In this document: positions 6,962 through 15,456 of the stretch, one piece after another | Position numbering within the stretch: position 1 is the first letter of the stretch | Layout: each line of letters begins with the position of its first letter | NCBI GenBank assembly: GCA_041736915.1 | Contig: JBGSST010000399.1 | Span: 1 to 23,988, forward strand | From: JBGSST01 sp041736915 | GTDB taxonomy: Bacteria > Bdellovibrionota > FAC87 > UBA2466 | Length of the DNA: 23,988 bases | Direction of reading: 5' to 3' | Translations under genes and position numbers: made by a program | Notes under the pieces: model-generated | What the model was told of the DNA's origin: nothing | The model's database searches: none | The model's input: the letters and a program-made list of their open reading frames with translations, nothing else

Positions 6962-9900
6962 CTACGGAATCTTGTATTCGCCCACGCCGTATAGTCCGGT
7001 TTGCAGGTAGGGGAAGACGATAGATTGAGTTTGCTCATGGTAAACCATGCTCATCCCCGTGCAAGCCATGGACGGAATGCGCCAGGGCAACATCGTGTCG
7101 AGACCCGAGCCCCCCACCACCTTTTGGTACACACGACCGTTCGCGCAGTAGTAAATGGTGTCACCGTTAGCGTCGCTACGGTACGCAAATGAGCTCGCGG
7201 GGTGAGTTAGGACAATTGAGGAAGTTAACGCACCGGGAGCAGTGGGCATTACCTTCACCTTGCCGGTACCCGTCGCCAGCACTAGCCATCGCTGGTTCGC
7301 CGGATCGTAAACCGACTTCGATACGCGGTTGTCGTACGCCCACGGAACCGAACACGTCGCCACGGCACCTCCGTCGGCGCAAAAGCTACCCGCCGCCGCA
7401 CCAGGAACGCCCGCAAAGTCGGTCAACGTCGGGGGCGAGGCAAAGGGGTCTTGCGCCAAATGCCTGAGTAGGGAATTCGAGAAGGTGCCAATGCTAGAAT
7501 CGTAACCATTTGAATGGACGAGTAACTTTTGTCCGTCGAACCCGACGACATTGGGGGGATAGATGCCGCCCAGGGCGCTAGAAACGATGGACCACCGATC
7601 CGTAGCGCGAGTCAAACGAGCAACGGACGACCCGCGAGAGGTAAAAACGTCTTTCGATATGCGGTCGATCGAGAATACCGTGAACTCTCGCCCGGCCCCG
7701 GCGATGGAAAAAGATTGGGTACTCGCCGGTTGATCGAGCGCTGGAATGGCGAGCACACTATTGCCCGCGATCGTCTGAATGTTGCCGCCCGGGGAAAAAA
7801 CCCGCAAGCGCGACTCGCCGCTGTCCAACACCACGACCTCGCCATCGTTGGCCCTATCGAGCGTAGGTACGACGCTAAAGCGCGCCGAAATCGCCAGCCC
7901 GCCGTCGCCGAAAAAGAATGACTGCCCGTACACGGTGACGACCTTTTGCGCCCCATCCACCGTGCGAATGCGCCCACTGTCCAAAAAGAAAAGATTGCCC
8001 TGCGCATCGACGAAGGCATCAGTGGGCCGAATCGCGCAGCTCAAAGCCGCCGTGCCATCGGCACAGTCGCCGACTGCGTTCGTACCGACTATGCGTTCCC
8101 ACGAGGCACTTGCCTTGTTGTAACGAGAAATTCGACCGCTGCCCCGGTTCACCGCATACAGCCGGCCATTGCGGCCGATGATCCGGGTCATGTCTCCTTC
8201 CGGGGGCGGGTGTGGCCCTTTCGATTGGCCGATTACTTCGCCGGGCAACACGACCTGCTCTAGCGAAGGAATAAGATTGGCCATGGGGTAGGCAGCGCCG
8301 CCGACGAGGGAATGGACCACCGTAACCAATAAAGTAGTGAGCTCGTAGCTGTCCGGATTGTACTCGAGGCCGAACCCCTGAAACGCGCACGGGGTGTTGA
8401 TGCCCAAACGAACGGTGAAACACGCCTTCAGCTCTTCCGTCTCGTAACCCGTGGATTCGAACCCCACGCCGTGGCCGCGGCCCGACACGTCGATGCTGGT
8501 AACCTTGTTGGTGAACGGTGAGTAAACCCTCAGTCGGCTGGCCAGCGACCCGTAATAATCGGACTCGAAAACGATTCGCCCATCGGGTAGCGGTACGAAC
8601 AAGAGCAAAGGCGAACTCGAATCCGCGCCTCCGAGGGCACTAAACTTCACCTCTAGCGGACCGACGTTGTCTAGGTTGGAACTGCCACCGCCGATGACCG
8701 TGGTGATCGTCATGCTGTTAAGATCGATGCGCCGAATGCGATCGTAGTCCCATACGAGCAGTCCATTGTTGTAATCAAGCGCCATCTTGATGGGAGCACG
8801 AACGGAAGGCAAACCACTCACTATCGATCCTTCGTACGTGTTGCTCGCGGCAGAATTGCGGGGCATTAGAACCCGGACGATGGCATCCCTGGGCTGCATC
8901 CAAAGGATCCCCTTCTCGGGATCCCGAAAAAAAACATTGCCGCGGTTACTGACGACGAACGAGCCGGCGTCCGACGACAGGTATCCAAGTTTAGGACCGA
9001 TGAACATGGCGGCCTGCGCGCTCGCGCCAACTCCCGCATCCGTATTCCCGGCGATACTCGATAAGCCATTTCCATTGAGCGGATTGGTGCTGCTCGTCGT
9101 AATCATGCCATTCAGATCCTGAACGGCCACCCGAATACGAAAGTAGGTATCAGTCGGCAACGCGCTCGTCCAAACGTAGCAGCCGGTGGAAAGGCCCGAG
9201 CCAAGCGAGCAACCACCGTTAGCGCCGTTGCTTAAACTCTGAGCAATTGGCGTGAAGGTCCGGTCGTCCGACGTGGAGTAAAGAGAGATTGGAGTAGGCC
9301 CCAAACCGTTGTGGGCATGGGTCACCTTCCACCGAATGACCACTGGAGTACCCAACGGTACCGTAATGTCGGCCGTGGGTAGCGGCAAGGTCGGAGGATC
9401 GGTCTTGCTCGCCATCACGTTCACCACCACCGGGGGTATGCCCGGATCGTAGTGAATAGACTTTTCCTGCGGCAGCGACACGTTGCCGGCGGCATCGCGT
9501 GCGAACGTCACTACGCGGTAAGTGCCCATCACGTAACCGATACGGTAGAGAAAATCTCGGAGGGTCAAAGTGTTCTGCGGAACCAAGCGCGGTTGATCAG
9601 GGTCGTTTACCGCAACCCAGCATGCAGCGTCCGGTCCGGAGATCACTTCAGCGCCTAGCGCGTACCGAAGACAGAAATGAGTGACATGGCTATGCACATC
9701 CGACGCGTCTAGCGAAACGGGAATGTAGTTGGTGATTACGGATGCCGCGCCGCCGGCCAACTGCAAAGTATTCGGCGCAATCACCGGAGGAACGGTATCA
9801 CGCCTCCACTTCACCCGAAGCGTGGTCGAATTGTTCACGCTATCCTGCGCGTAAAACTGGTACTCGGATTCTCCGTCTACTGTCGCGGTGACCGGAAACG

Positions 9901-10489
9901 ACCAACGTCCATTTTGGCAGGTCACGGTTCCTAGCACCGTAGCCTCACCCGAGGTGGGAATCAGGGAAATAGTGACCGGAAACTGGCTCTCGCAAGTCCC
10001 GCCGTAAGTGACCTGATCGGTATTGCTGGTGTGGTAGTAGGGCAATAAATCCTGGGACAGAGCGGGACCACTCGACCTGATTTCAAAAACACGCGATTGC
10101 ATGAGTACGTCGATGCGAGACCCCGAAGATGCCACGAGTTCGAGTCGCGCGTTCTTAGTATCGACGTAGGGTGCGGTCCAGCGCATCTCGGGTTGGAGAA
10201 AAGAACGGGGCCCCACGGTCACGAAGTTGCGGCCGCCATCCACGCTGTAACGAATAAACTGATTATTGGGGACGACGGAGTTCAAGGAAGCGGAGGTGAG
10301 ATCCTTGAATTGAAGCTGCAAGACGGTTCCGCCAGGTACGATCGAGGGAATCGATTCGATGAGCAAGCTGCGCCGGAGCGGGTCGCGCTGCCCCTCGACT
10401 TTAGTTTCGGGAAGGTAAACCGAACAGCCACCGCACAGCCCGCTAGCCACAAGTAGAATGAAGTAATTTTTTCGAAAGAGATGCGGCAC
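6962..10489 (-). CDS. Very large Ig-like / NHL beta-propeller lipoprotein
   Basis: Predicted surface or periplasmic lipoprotein of 1175 residues, of unknown function. GTG 10489 is chosen as start because GAGG lies about 7 nt upstream and the N-terminus becomes a clean lipoprotein signal: basic RK at 6-7, hydrophobic 9-18, then CGGC with C22 (or C19) as the lipidated residue. Residues about 30-500 form several beta-rich, Ig-like modules, including segments with TVPP and GIPP boundaries like bacterial cell-surface Ig repeats. From about 520 to the end there are NHL-type propeller blades, for example GNLFFLDSGRIRTV, and a blade ending SRLRVFSPGGNIQTIAGN. Paired cysteines in blade loops (such as GDCADG...LSC) suggest disulfides. 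NHL propellers usually bind proteins or ligands. It is convergent with ftsZ and divergent from the next gene. Confidence 0.85.
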   Translation of the reverse strand: MPHLFRKNYFILLVASGLCGGCSVYLPETKVEGQRDPLRRSLLIESIPSIVPGGTVLQLQFKDLTSASLNSVVPNNQFIRYSVDGGRNFVTVGPRSFLQPEMRWTAPYVDTKNARLELVASSGSRIDVLMQSRVFEIRSSGPALSQDLLPYYHTSNTDQVTYGGTCESQFPVTISLIPTSGEATVLGTVTCQNGRWSFPVTATVDGESEYQFYAQDSVNNSTTLRVKWRRDTVPPVIAPNTLQLAGGAASVITNYIPVSLDASDVHSHVTHFCLRYALGAEVISGPDAACWVAVNDPDQPRLVPQNTLTLRDFLYRIGYVMGTYRVVTFARDAAGNVSLPQEKSIHYDPGIPPVVVNVMASKTDPPTLPLPTADITVPLGTPVVIRWKVTHAHNGLGPTPISLYSTSDDRTFTPIAQSLSNGANGGCSLGSGLSTGCYVWTSALPTDTYFRIRVAVQDLNGMITTSSTNPLNGNGLSSIAGNTDAGVGASAQAAMFIGPKLGYLSSDAGSFVVSNRGNVFFRDPEKGILWMQPRDAIVRVLMPRNSAASNTYEGSIVSGLPSVRAPIKMALDYNNGLLVWDYDRIRRIDLNSMTITTVIGGGSSNLDNVGPLEVKFSALGGADSSSPLLLFVPLPDGRIVFESDYYGSLASRLRVYSPFTNKVTSIDVSGRGHGVGFESTGYETEELKACFTVRLGINTPCAFQGFGLEYNPDSYELTTLLVTVVHSLVGGAAYPMANLIPSLEQVVLPGEVIGQSKGPHPPPEGDMTRIIGRNGRLYAVNRGSGRISRYNKASASWERIVGTNAVGDCADGTAALSCAIRPTDAFVDAQGNLFFLDSGRIRTVDGAQKVVTVYGQSFFFGDGGLAISARFSVVPTLDRANDGEVVVLDSGESRLRVFSPGGNIQTIAGNSVLAIPALDQPASTQSFSIAGAGREFTVFSIDRISKDVFTSRGSSVARLTRATDRWSIVSSALGGIYPPNVVGFDGQKLLVHSNGYDSSIGTFSNSLLRHLAQDPFASPPTLTDFAGVPGAAAGSFCADGGAVATCSVPWAYDNRVSKSVYDPANQRWLVLATGTGKVKVMPTAPGALTSSIVLTHPASSFAYRSDANGDTIYYCANGRVYQKVVGGSGLDTMLPWRIPSMACTGMSMVYHEQTQSIVFPYLQTGLYGVGEYKIP

Positions 10490-10776
10490 CCATGGCCTCG
10501 TGAAATAGTGGGAATAAAACAATAAACTGCAACTTTCGCACCGACCGTTTTCAACTGAACAATTGTTTGTCGGTTGACGATCTTTTTGACGGCGTTCGGC
10601 CCGATTTCAGCAAGCGCTTGAAACCACGCGATTTGGTGTGCCCAAAGGTTAGGCGGTGCCCGTCGAAATCCTAGGCAGGAAAAGCTGCGGAATATCAATC
10701 ACCAAGAAACTAGCCGTGGACTCATTGACCACGTTTATTTCGGGGCCGGATTTCGTCACAATGTTAGTGGGCAAGT
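10490..10776. other. Intergenic region between divergent exported-protein genes
   Basis: This 287-bp gap holds no convincing gene. It contains a perfect 10-bp palindrome AACAATTGTT (10558-10567) and an offset inverted pair ACCGAC (10540-10545) / GTCGGT (10569-10574). On the minus strand TTGCAG (10527-10532) could be a -35 for the lipoprotein gene, but its -10 is poor. On the plus strand TTGACC (10725-10730) is a possible -35, also without a convincing -10. A shared operator is possible but unproven. Confidence 0.4.
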
Positions 10777-11793
10777 TTGGGTTATGGGTTGGGACTACGC
10801 GCTTCTATTCTGGGCCTTTTTCTCTCGTTCGGCATAGCTACGTCCGCCCACGCCGAAACGCAGGTGCAAAGTGCGCCGCCGGACTACGATGACTTGGTGG
10901 CCATCCTCCCGCAGCTCGATCAGGTGGGGCTGGAGCTACTGGAGAAGTACTCGCCGGAGACCCACGCGTTTATTTTTGTGGGCCGCAGCCCTACGGCGCT
11001 GCGCGATTACCTCATCATGGTCGGGAAATCGCGTTTCCAGTCGTACCAGATACCGGTGAGCGGTCTCAGTGACATACATCTCTCTTCCGACACGGTGAAG
11101 GACAAGGCAGATGCCCTTTTCAAGGAGTGGCTGCCCCCCGCGAAGGATCTGCAGGGAAAAAAGCTGGTCATCCTCGACTACACGAATACCCAGGCCAACT
11201 CGTTGTTGCGCTTTAAAGGCCTCCTTCAAGATTACGCAAAACGGACGAAGTATGACCTCCCCACCGAAGTTTCCACCGTCGCCCTGCGCTGGCACGGCGA
11301 CCTCGAACCAAAAGATCGCGGGGCGATTGAGGGTGTGGACCTCATAATGGACTTCAATCGCGATGCGCTGTACGGCAAGATGCTTAACTTTTCTCGCTTC
11401 CGCGAAGTGGCGCCCGTGCCGTTCTTCGATTTGCTGCGAACTCGCAAAGTGCCCGTGCGGGAACGCAAGCTTACCTTCGCGCGGATGAGTTACCTGCGAA
11501 GTTTCAAGGAACTCATCAACCTCTACGGAGTCGGAAACTCGCGTAAGGCGTTCAAACTGCCCGCTCCGAAGCCCCCAATGTGGGAAGACTCGGCGTGCTT
11601 CGTTCCTCTGGCCGGGGCGGCCGCGGTTGGGGTGTTCGTTGGACTAGGATCTCTAGGGCTGACGGACTCGACTGAGGAACCCAATCCATCCAAAAGTTTG
11701 GCGGGCGCCTCGCAGCCAAACTCATCTCGTTCCAAGATTGAGCAGCGGCTCAACAAAGACCGACCGAGCCCGGCCCAGCCCCCGGCCTACTGA
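10777..11793 (+). CDS. Exported protein of unknown function
   Basis: 338 residues, not recognised. A signal peptide covers 1-26 with cleavage after AHA. The mature part starts with a helical stretch, then an alternating strand/helix pattern (FIFVGR at 65-70, KLVILDYTN at 129-137) reminiscent of a Rossmann-like or type I phosphoribosyltransferase fold. The normal PRPP-loop residues (two acids, then TG-T) are not conserved, so enzymatic function is not claimed. A glycine/alanine-rich hydrophobic segment at about 276-296 could be a membrane anchor. The tail after 300 is Ser/Pro/Asn-rich and disordered. TTG 10777 is used because GTGGG precedes it and the frame begins there. TTG 10789 would also keep the signal peptide. 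It stops 1 bp before the stop of the convergent gene. Confidence 0.75.
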   Translation: MGYGLGLRASILGLFLSFGIATSAHAETQVQSAPPDYDDLVAILPQLDQVGLELLEKYSPETHAFIFVGRSPTALRDYLIMVGKSRFQSYQIPVSGLSDIHLSSDTVKDKADALFKEWLPPAKDLQGKKLVILDYTNTQANSLLRFKGLLQDYAKRTKYDLPTEVSTVALRWHGDLEPKDRGAIEGVDLIMDFNRDALYGKMLNFSRFREVAPVPFFDLLRTRKVPVRERKLTFARMSYLRSFKELINLYGVGNSRKAFKLPAPKPPMWEDSACFVPLAGAAAVGVFVGLGSLGLTDSTEEPNPSKSLAGASQPNSSRSKIEQRLNKDRPSPAQPPAY

Positions 11794-11794
11794 A

Positions 11795-13441
11795 TTACCA
11801 GGCGTAGGTGACGCCGAGGCCCGCACGCGTAGCCGTCGGGCGCGAGATCTCTCCGTCGATCCCATTCTCCGTGAACTGGATCGTGCGTTGCTCGCGCGAA
11901 AGCACCATCAGCACGTGAAAGCCATCGCCCAGGTGCCAGCGTACGCCCAGCGTCGCACGAAGGTTACTCAGAAAATCAGCGCGCAGGTTGGTGCGACTTC
12001 CTGACCCGGACGAGCTAACGAGGTACGGCAATTTGACGTCGGCCCAAGCGGTTAGGTTTTCGAACAGACGTTTCTCCAGCTCAAACGAAGGAATCAGGGC
12101 GAGCATCGAAACTTGCGACGTCTCGGTGGTGGTGTTGGCGCCCAAAGTGACGGGAGAAAGAATTGAGTAATTGAGACGCGCGAGCCCCGCTCCCGCCTTC
12201 AGCGCCCAGCCGGACTGAACTCCGCCCGGGTTCCACACGTAATGCAGATAGAGCCGCTGTTCGGTGCGCGTGTCGCGCGCGCCTTCCACATCCTGTTGCT
12301 CGAAAAAGGCATTGAAGTCGCCTTGTAGCTGCGGCGTGAGGTAGTACCGCAGGCCAAGCTCGATTCCGACGCCGGCTCCTTCGATGTCCCCTTGGTAACC
12401 CTGGCTGGGGCTTACGCGGGCGTCGCGGTAGGGGGCAAGCGAGCTGACGAGAGAAAGAAAGTGCAGAGGGCGCTGGGGCACCGCCGTGTCGTCGATCTCG
12501 AAGGACGCGCGCGACTCGGGAGATACGATACTGGCGACTCCACGCGCATCGAAGCGCGACAGGGCGCGCACGTGAACCTCGTAACGCTTGCCGTTCTCAA
12601 CCGGCAAGTTCACGCGCGGCTCGCGAACGGTGATCGTATTGGAGCGTCGTTCGAGCGAGCTGAGATCTCGGTACGGCGCACGAGGCACGGCCACGTAACG
12701 AATTTCGTAGGCCTCGGCGGCCTCTACATCGTCCCACGCCACCTCCACCGTTTTACCGTACGGAACGGGCATGCGATCGGGCAGCGTCGCTACCCGCGGC
12801 GCCATGAATCTTTCCTTGGCCTTCAGGTAACCGGCGTCGAGCTCTAGGTCGAACTCCTGCCACTTCGACGTTTCCCCCTTGGTAATCGCGTCGAACTCTT
12901 CTAAGAAACGTGGCTCGACTGATCCTTCCGCCTGAATCAGCGGCGTTACCCGCCACCGGTAGTTGCCGGAGCTCGGGTTCTCTAGCTCGAGGTCACTCTT
13001 CTCCAGCACGGTGCGATCGAGACGCTGCTTTTCGTGGCGAATCTCCACGAGGTACTTCACGCGGCGGCCCATTGCGCGCCAACGCAGAAAGAGTCGGCCC
13101 TCTTTCTCGGTGAGCGTCAGCTGCGCTCGATTACCCGGCGACAACGGCTGCGCTTCGCGAGGCTTTACCAAAATGAGCTGCGAAGGCGTCCATTCACCCG
13201 CGACGCCTAATCGGTCCACGCCGCGAATTTGGTATACGAAGTAGCCCGGCGACAAAGCCCCGCGCCACGAAGGATTCGAACCCTCGCTAACCGACTTCAC
13301 GATCTCTTCGCCCCCCTGAAGGATTCGAATCTCGTAGCGAACCGCGTTGGGCACGTTCTCCCAACGGATCTTAGCGATGCGGGCGTAGGCCGGCGCCGCC
13401 GTCAGCAAAAAAAGAGCAAGGGTGGCGAGGAAGAATCTCAC
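11795..13441 (-). CDS. FN3-repeat / outer-membrane beta-barrel protein
   Basis: Predicted two-part outer-membrane protein of 548 residues. GTG 13441 is chosen because it overlaps the upstream TGA as GTGA and GGAGG lies just before it. The start gives a compact signal peptide (1-19, cleavage after AYA). Residues about 22-320 are three fibronectin-III-like modules with the repeating 'W...a..Y.i.i......l......y.W.v......' pattern. From about 325 to the C-terminus, alternating hydrophobic strands with aromatic girdles (GIELGLRYYL, RLYLHYVW, WALKAGAGLARLNY) end in YAW, a typical terminal aromatic signal for BAM-mediated barrel insertion. The FN3 modules would lie in the periplasm ahead of the barrel and could contact the membrane-anchored FecR/FN3 protein encoded just upstream. 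The exact family is not recognised. Confidence 0.8.
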   Translation of the reverse strand: MRFFLATLALFLLTAAPAYARIAKIRWENVPNAVRYEIRILQGGEEIVKSVSEGSNPSWRGALSPGYFVYQIRGVDRLGVAGEWTPSQLILVKPREAQPLSPGNRAQLTLTEKEGRLFLRWRAMGRRVKYLVEIRHEKQRLDRTVLEKSDLELENPSSGNYRWRVTPLIQAEGSVEPRFLEEFDAITKGETSKWQEFDLELDAGYLKAKERFMAPRVATLPDRMPVPYGKTVEVAWDDVEAAEAYEIRYVAVPRAPYRDLSSLERRSNTITVREPRVNLPVENGKRYEVHVRALSRFDARGVASIVSPESRASFEIDDTAVPQRPLHFLSLVSSLAPYRDARVSPSQGYQGDIEGAGVGIELGLRYYLTPQLQGDFNAFFEQQDVEGARDTRTEQRLYLHYVWNPGGVQSGWALKAGAGLARLNYSILSPVTLGANTTTETSQVSMLALIPSFELEKRLFENLTAWADVKLPYLVSSSGSGSRTNLRADFLSNLRATLGVRWHLGDGFHVLMVLSREQRTIQFTENGIDGEISRPTATRAGLGVTYAW

Positions 13442-15399
13442 TCCACCTCCCACTCGGTCTTGCTAGGCGCTTTAAGCTTGTCGCCCGGCTTGACGGTGAA
13501 AGGATGAAGCGACGACAACTCGCCCCGACGTTTCAAAATGTCGACGGCCCGAATGGCCCACGTATACTGGCCCGGCTTGAGATTGTGCAGTTTGAACCTC
13601 GTGCCCTCGATTCGCTGCTGCTGCCACGGTTTGCCGTCGCGTTCGACTACGATCTCGTAGCCGATGGCGCGGTCGACCTTCTCCCATTCGATTTCAGGGT
13701 CCTTACTTAAATCGTTGAGTGAGATCTCGGCCCCGTTCTGGGGGAACTTCGCGGTGGGCGGCGACAGCACGTCAGCCACGCCAAAGAAGAAACGGCGCGC
13801 TTCGCTGAAGCGGATAACCTCGTCGTTCTTACCGAGCCATTCCACTTTCCAAAAGCGGTAGCCCCCTTCGCTGGCGGCGGGGGTCCAGTCCCACTCCGCT
13901 TTCTCGGCTACGAACGAAACGACGTTGCGCGTGAAAGCCGCGTCTTCGGAAAGCTTAACTCGGTATCGTTCGCCCTCTCCGCTTTGCTCTTCCCACTTGA
14001 ACGAAATCTTCCACGAGTCTTCCCAGAACGACAATTTTTCCTGCGGGCGAGGGGCGAGAAGCCCGATGGGGGAAGCCAGCACCACGCTTAGCTCGTGCCA
14101 ATCGGAGCCGCCGACGATCTCGCCGTTGAACTTCGCGTTCACGCGCCAGCGGTACTTACCCGGACGGGCGGGAGTCCAAACGGTGGAACCTCCGCGTACC
14201 GTTTGCATCGCTTCTCCCTTGGGCGAGCTGCTCAGCTCTTCAGTTTCCCAAAGATACTCGAAGTTCCCTTCGACGATGTCCCACGAAAAACGCAGAGCGC
14301 GGCCCAGCTCGTAAGTGGCGCCGTCACCCGGCTCGTTCAATGCTAGCTCCAGGTTGTCGCGCGTTTTCAAAATGAAGCTGGTGGCGCGGCTCGTGGTGGC
14401 CGTGTCGCCGTACTTGCTGCGCATGCGCCAGTGGTAGGTCCCGGCCTCTAGCCCGTCGAACGAGGCGGCCCCTGCGCGGGGGTCTACCTCGAGGGCGGTG
14501 TGCACCTTGGAGAAATCTGCTTCGCGGCTCACTTCCAATGCGGCGGTCGGTCCCCGTCCTTCATCGCGCGGCAACCAGCGAAAGTTTACCGTCCGTTGTC
14601 CGGCAAATAGCAGCAGCGACTCGCCCGAGGCCGGCGAGAGCGGCGTCAGGGGATCGACGGGCACTACGGTGAACGAGCGAACCTCGGACAGGTTCTCGTT
14701 GGACGCCAAAATCTTCCAGTAGTAGCGGCCAGGCCCGAGAGTCGTTTTCCACTCGCCCGTGCTTTTCATCTCTACCGGCTGCACGATGGTACCGGCGGAA
14801 GTAAACAATCGATCGCGGCTGATCATGAGCCGGGCGCCGTCGCGAAACCGGGCCGCCGCATCCTGTTTGTTCTCCCAGCTGAACGTGAGCGGAACACTGT
14901 CCCCCCGGCGGGCAAAGAACTTGGCGCCCGGAGTGGGGGCCAGCAGATGGGCCACCAGCTCGCGCTCCAAAGCGCGGCCATCTTTCTGCACCGCTACCGC
15001 GCGCTCGCCTCGTTCGTCGGCGATAATGAAAGTACCGCGTACGAACTTCAGGGCTAGTGTTTTAGGGTCGTCGATGACCACGAAGCTGTTCTCGCCGAGT
15101 TCCAACTTCGTGCCGTCTTTCAAGTGAATCGTCGCGTAACCTTGCGGCCCCACCCGGATGGAGTCGTTTCGATAAAGCGTCTGCCCGTCGGCTAGCCGGG
15201 CCCAAAGGTACGAATCATTGCGCCGGATTTTGGCGTTGGCGTCGCAAGCCACGACCCGGCCCCACTCCACGCCGAACTGGTACGGCGAAAGCGTGAAGTC
15301 CTTCTGCAGGTAGTAACTCGAAACCGAGATACCCGTCAGACAGAGAAACGTGACGAGCCACGATCTCCACTTCGCTGGTTGGTCTAGGACTAGGTCCAT
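13438..15399 (-). CDS. Membrane-anchored FecR-domain protein with FN3-like repeats
   Basis: 653 residues. A short cytoplasmic tail (1-12) and one membrane helix (14-30) place the rest in the periplasm. A FecR domain (PF04773-like) spans about 65-128, with the pattern 'RNDSIRVGPQGYATIHLKDGTKLELGENS' partly visible at 77-105. Four or five FN3-like modules follow to the end, each with the W/Y-rich 'TYHWRM', 'KYRWRV' or 'QYTWAIR' strand near its end. Classical FecR has a cytoplasmic anti-sigma segment and signals to an ECF sigma factor. Here that segment is absent and no sigma factor or TonB receptor is nearby, so the role is likely structural or sensory. It is transcribed with the downstream FN3/barrel gene (4-nt overlap) and is divergent from the adenylate cyclase. 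ATG 15399 is the start, without a clear ribosome binding site. Confidence 0.85.
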   Translation of the reverse strand: MDLVLDQPAKWRSWLVTFLCLTGISVSSYYLQKDFTLSPYQFGVEWGRVVACDANAKIRRNDSYLWARLADGQTLYRNDSIRVGPQGYATIHLKDGTKLELGENSFVVIDDPKTLALKFVRGTFIIADERGERAVAVQKDGRALERELVAHLLAPTPGAKFFARRGDSVPLTFSWENKQDAAARFRDGARLMISRDRLFTSAGTIVQPVEMKSTGEWKTTLGPGRYYWKILASNENLSEVRSFTVVPVDPLTPLSPASGESLLLFAGQRTVNFRWLPRDEGRGPTAALEVSREADFSKVHTALEVDPRAGAASFDGLEAGTYHWRMRSKYGDTATTSRATSFILKTRDNLELALNEPGDGATYELGRALRFSWDIVEGNFEYLWETEELSSSPKGEAMQTVRGGSTVWTPARPGKYRWRVNAKFNGEIVGGSDWHELSVVLASPIGLLAPRPQEKLSFWEDSWKISFKWEEQSGEGERYRVKLSEDAAFTRNVVSFVAEKAEWDWTPAASEGGYRFWKVEWLGKNDEVIRFSEARRFFFGVADVLSPPTAKFPQNGAEISLNDLSKDPEIEWEKVDRAIGYEIVVERDGKPWQQQRIEGTRFKLHNLKPGQYTWAIRAVDILKRRGELSSLHPFTVKPGDKLKAPSKTEWEVE

Positions 15400-15456
15400 A
15401 TCGATCTCGTATCGGTAGGTCTAAGGTAAGGCTGAAGAACTTCCGATAAGCTCCTA
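15400..15456. promoter_or_regulatory. Divergent promoter region of the FecR and cyclase genes
   Basis: Only 57 bp separate the two start codons. On the plus strand GATAAG (15445-15450) ends 6 nt before GTG 15457, with no ribosome binding site, matching the leaderless arrangement seen elsewhere in this window. On the minus strand TACGAG ends 6 nt before ATG 15399, a poorer match. Good -35 elements are not evident. Such close packing makes joint regulation of the two genes likely. Confidence 0.4.

Noticed and set aside
10656..10892. 78-codon plus-strand frame before the exported protein
   Set aside because: It overlaps the signal-peptide-bearing frame, lacks a ribosome binding site and ends in low-complexity Arg-rich sequence.
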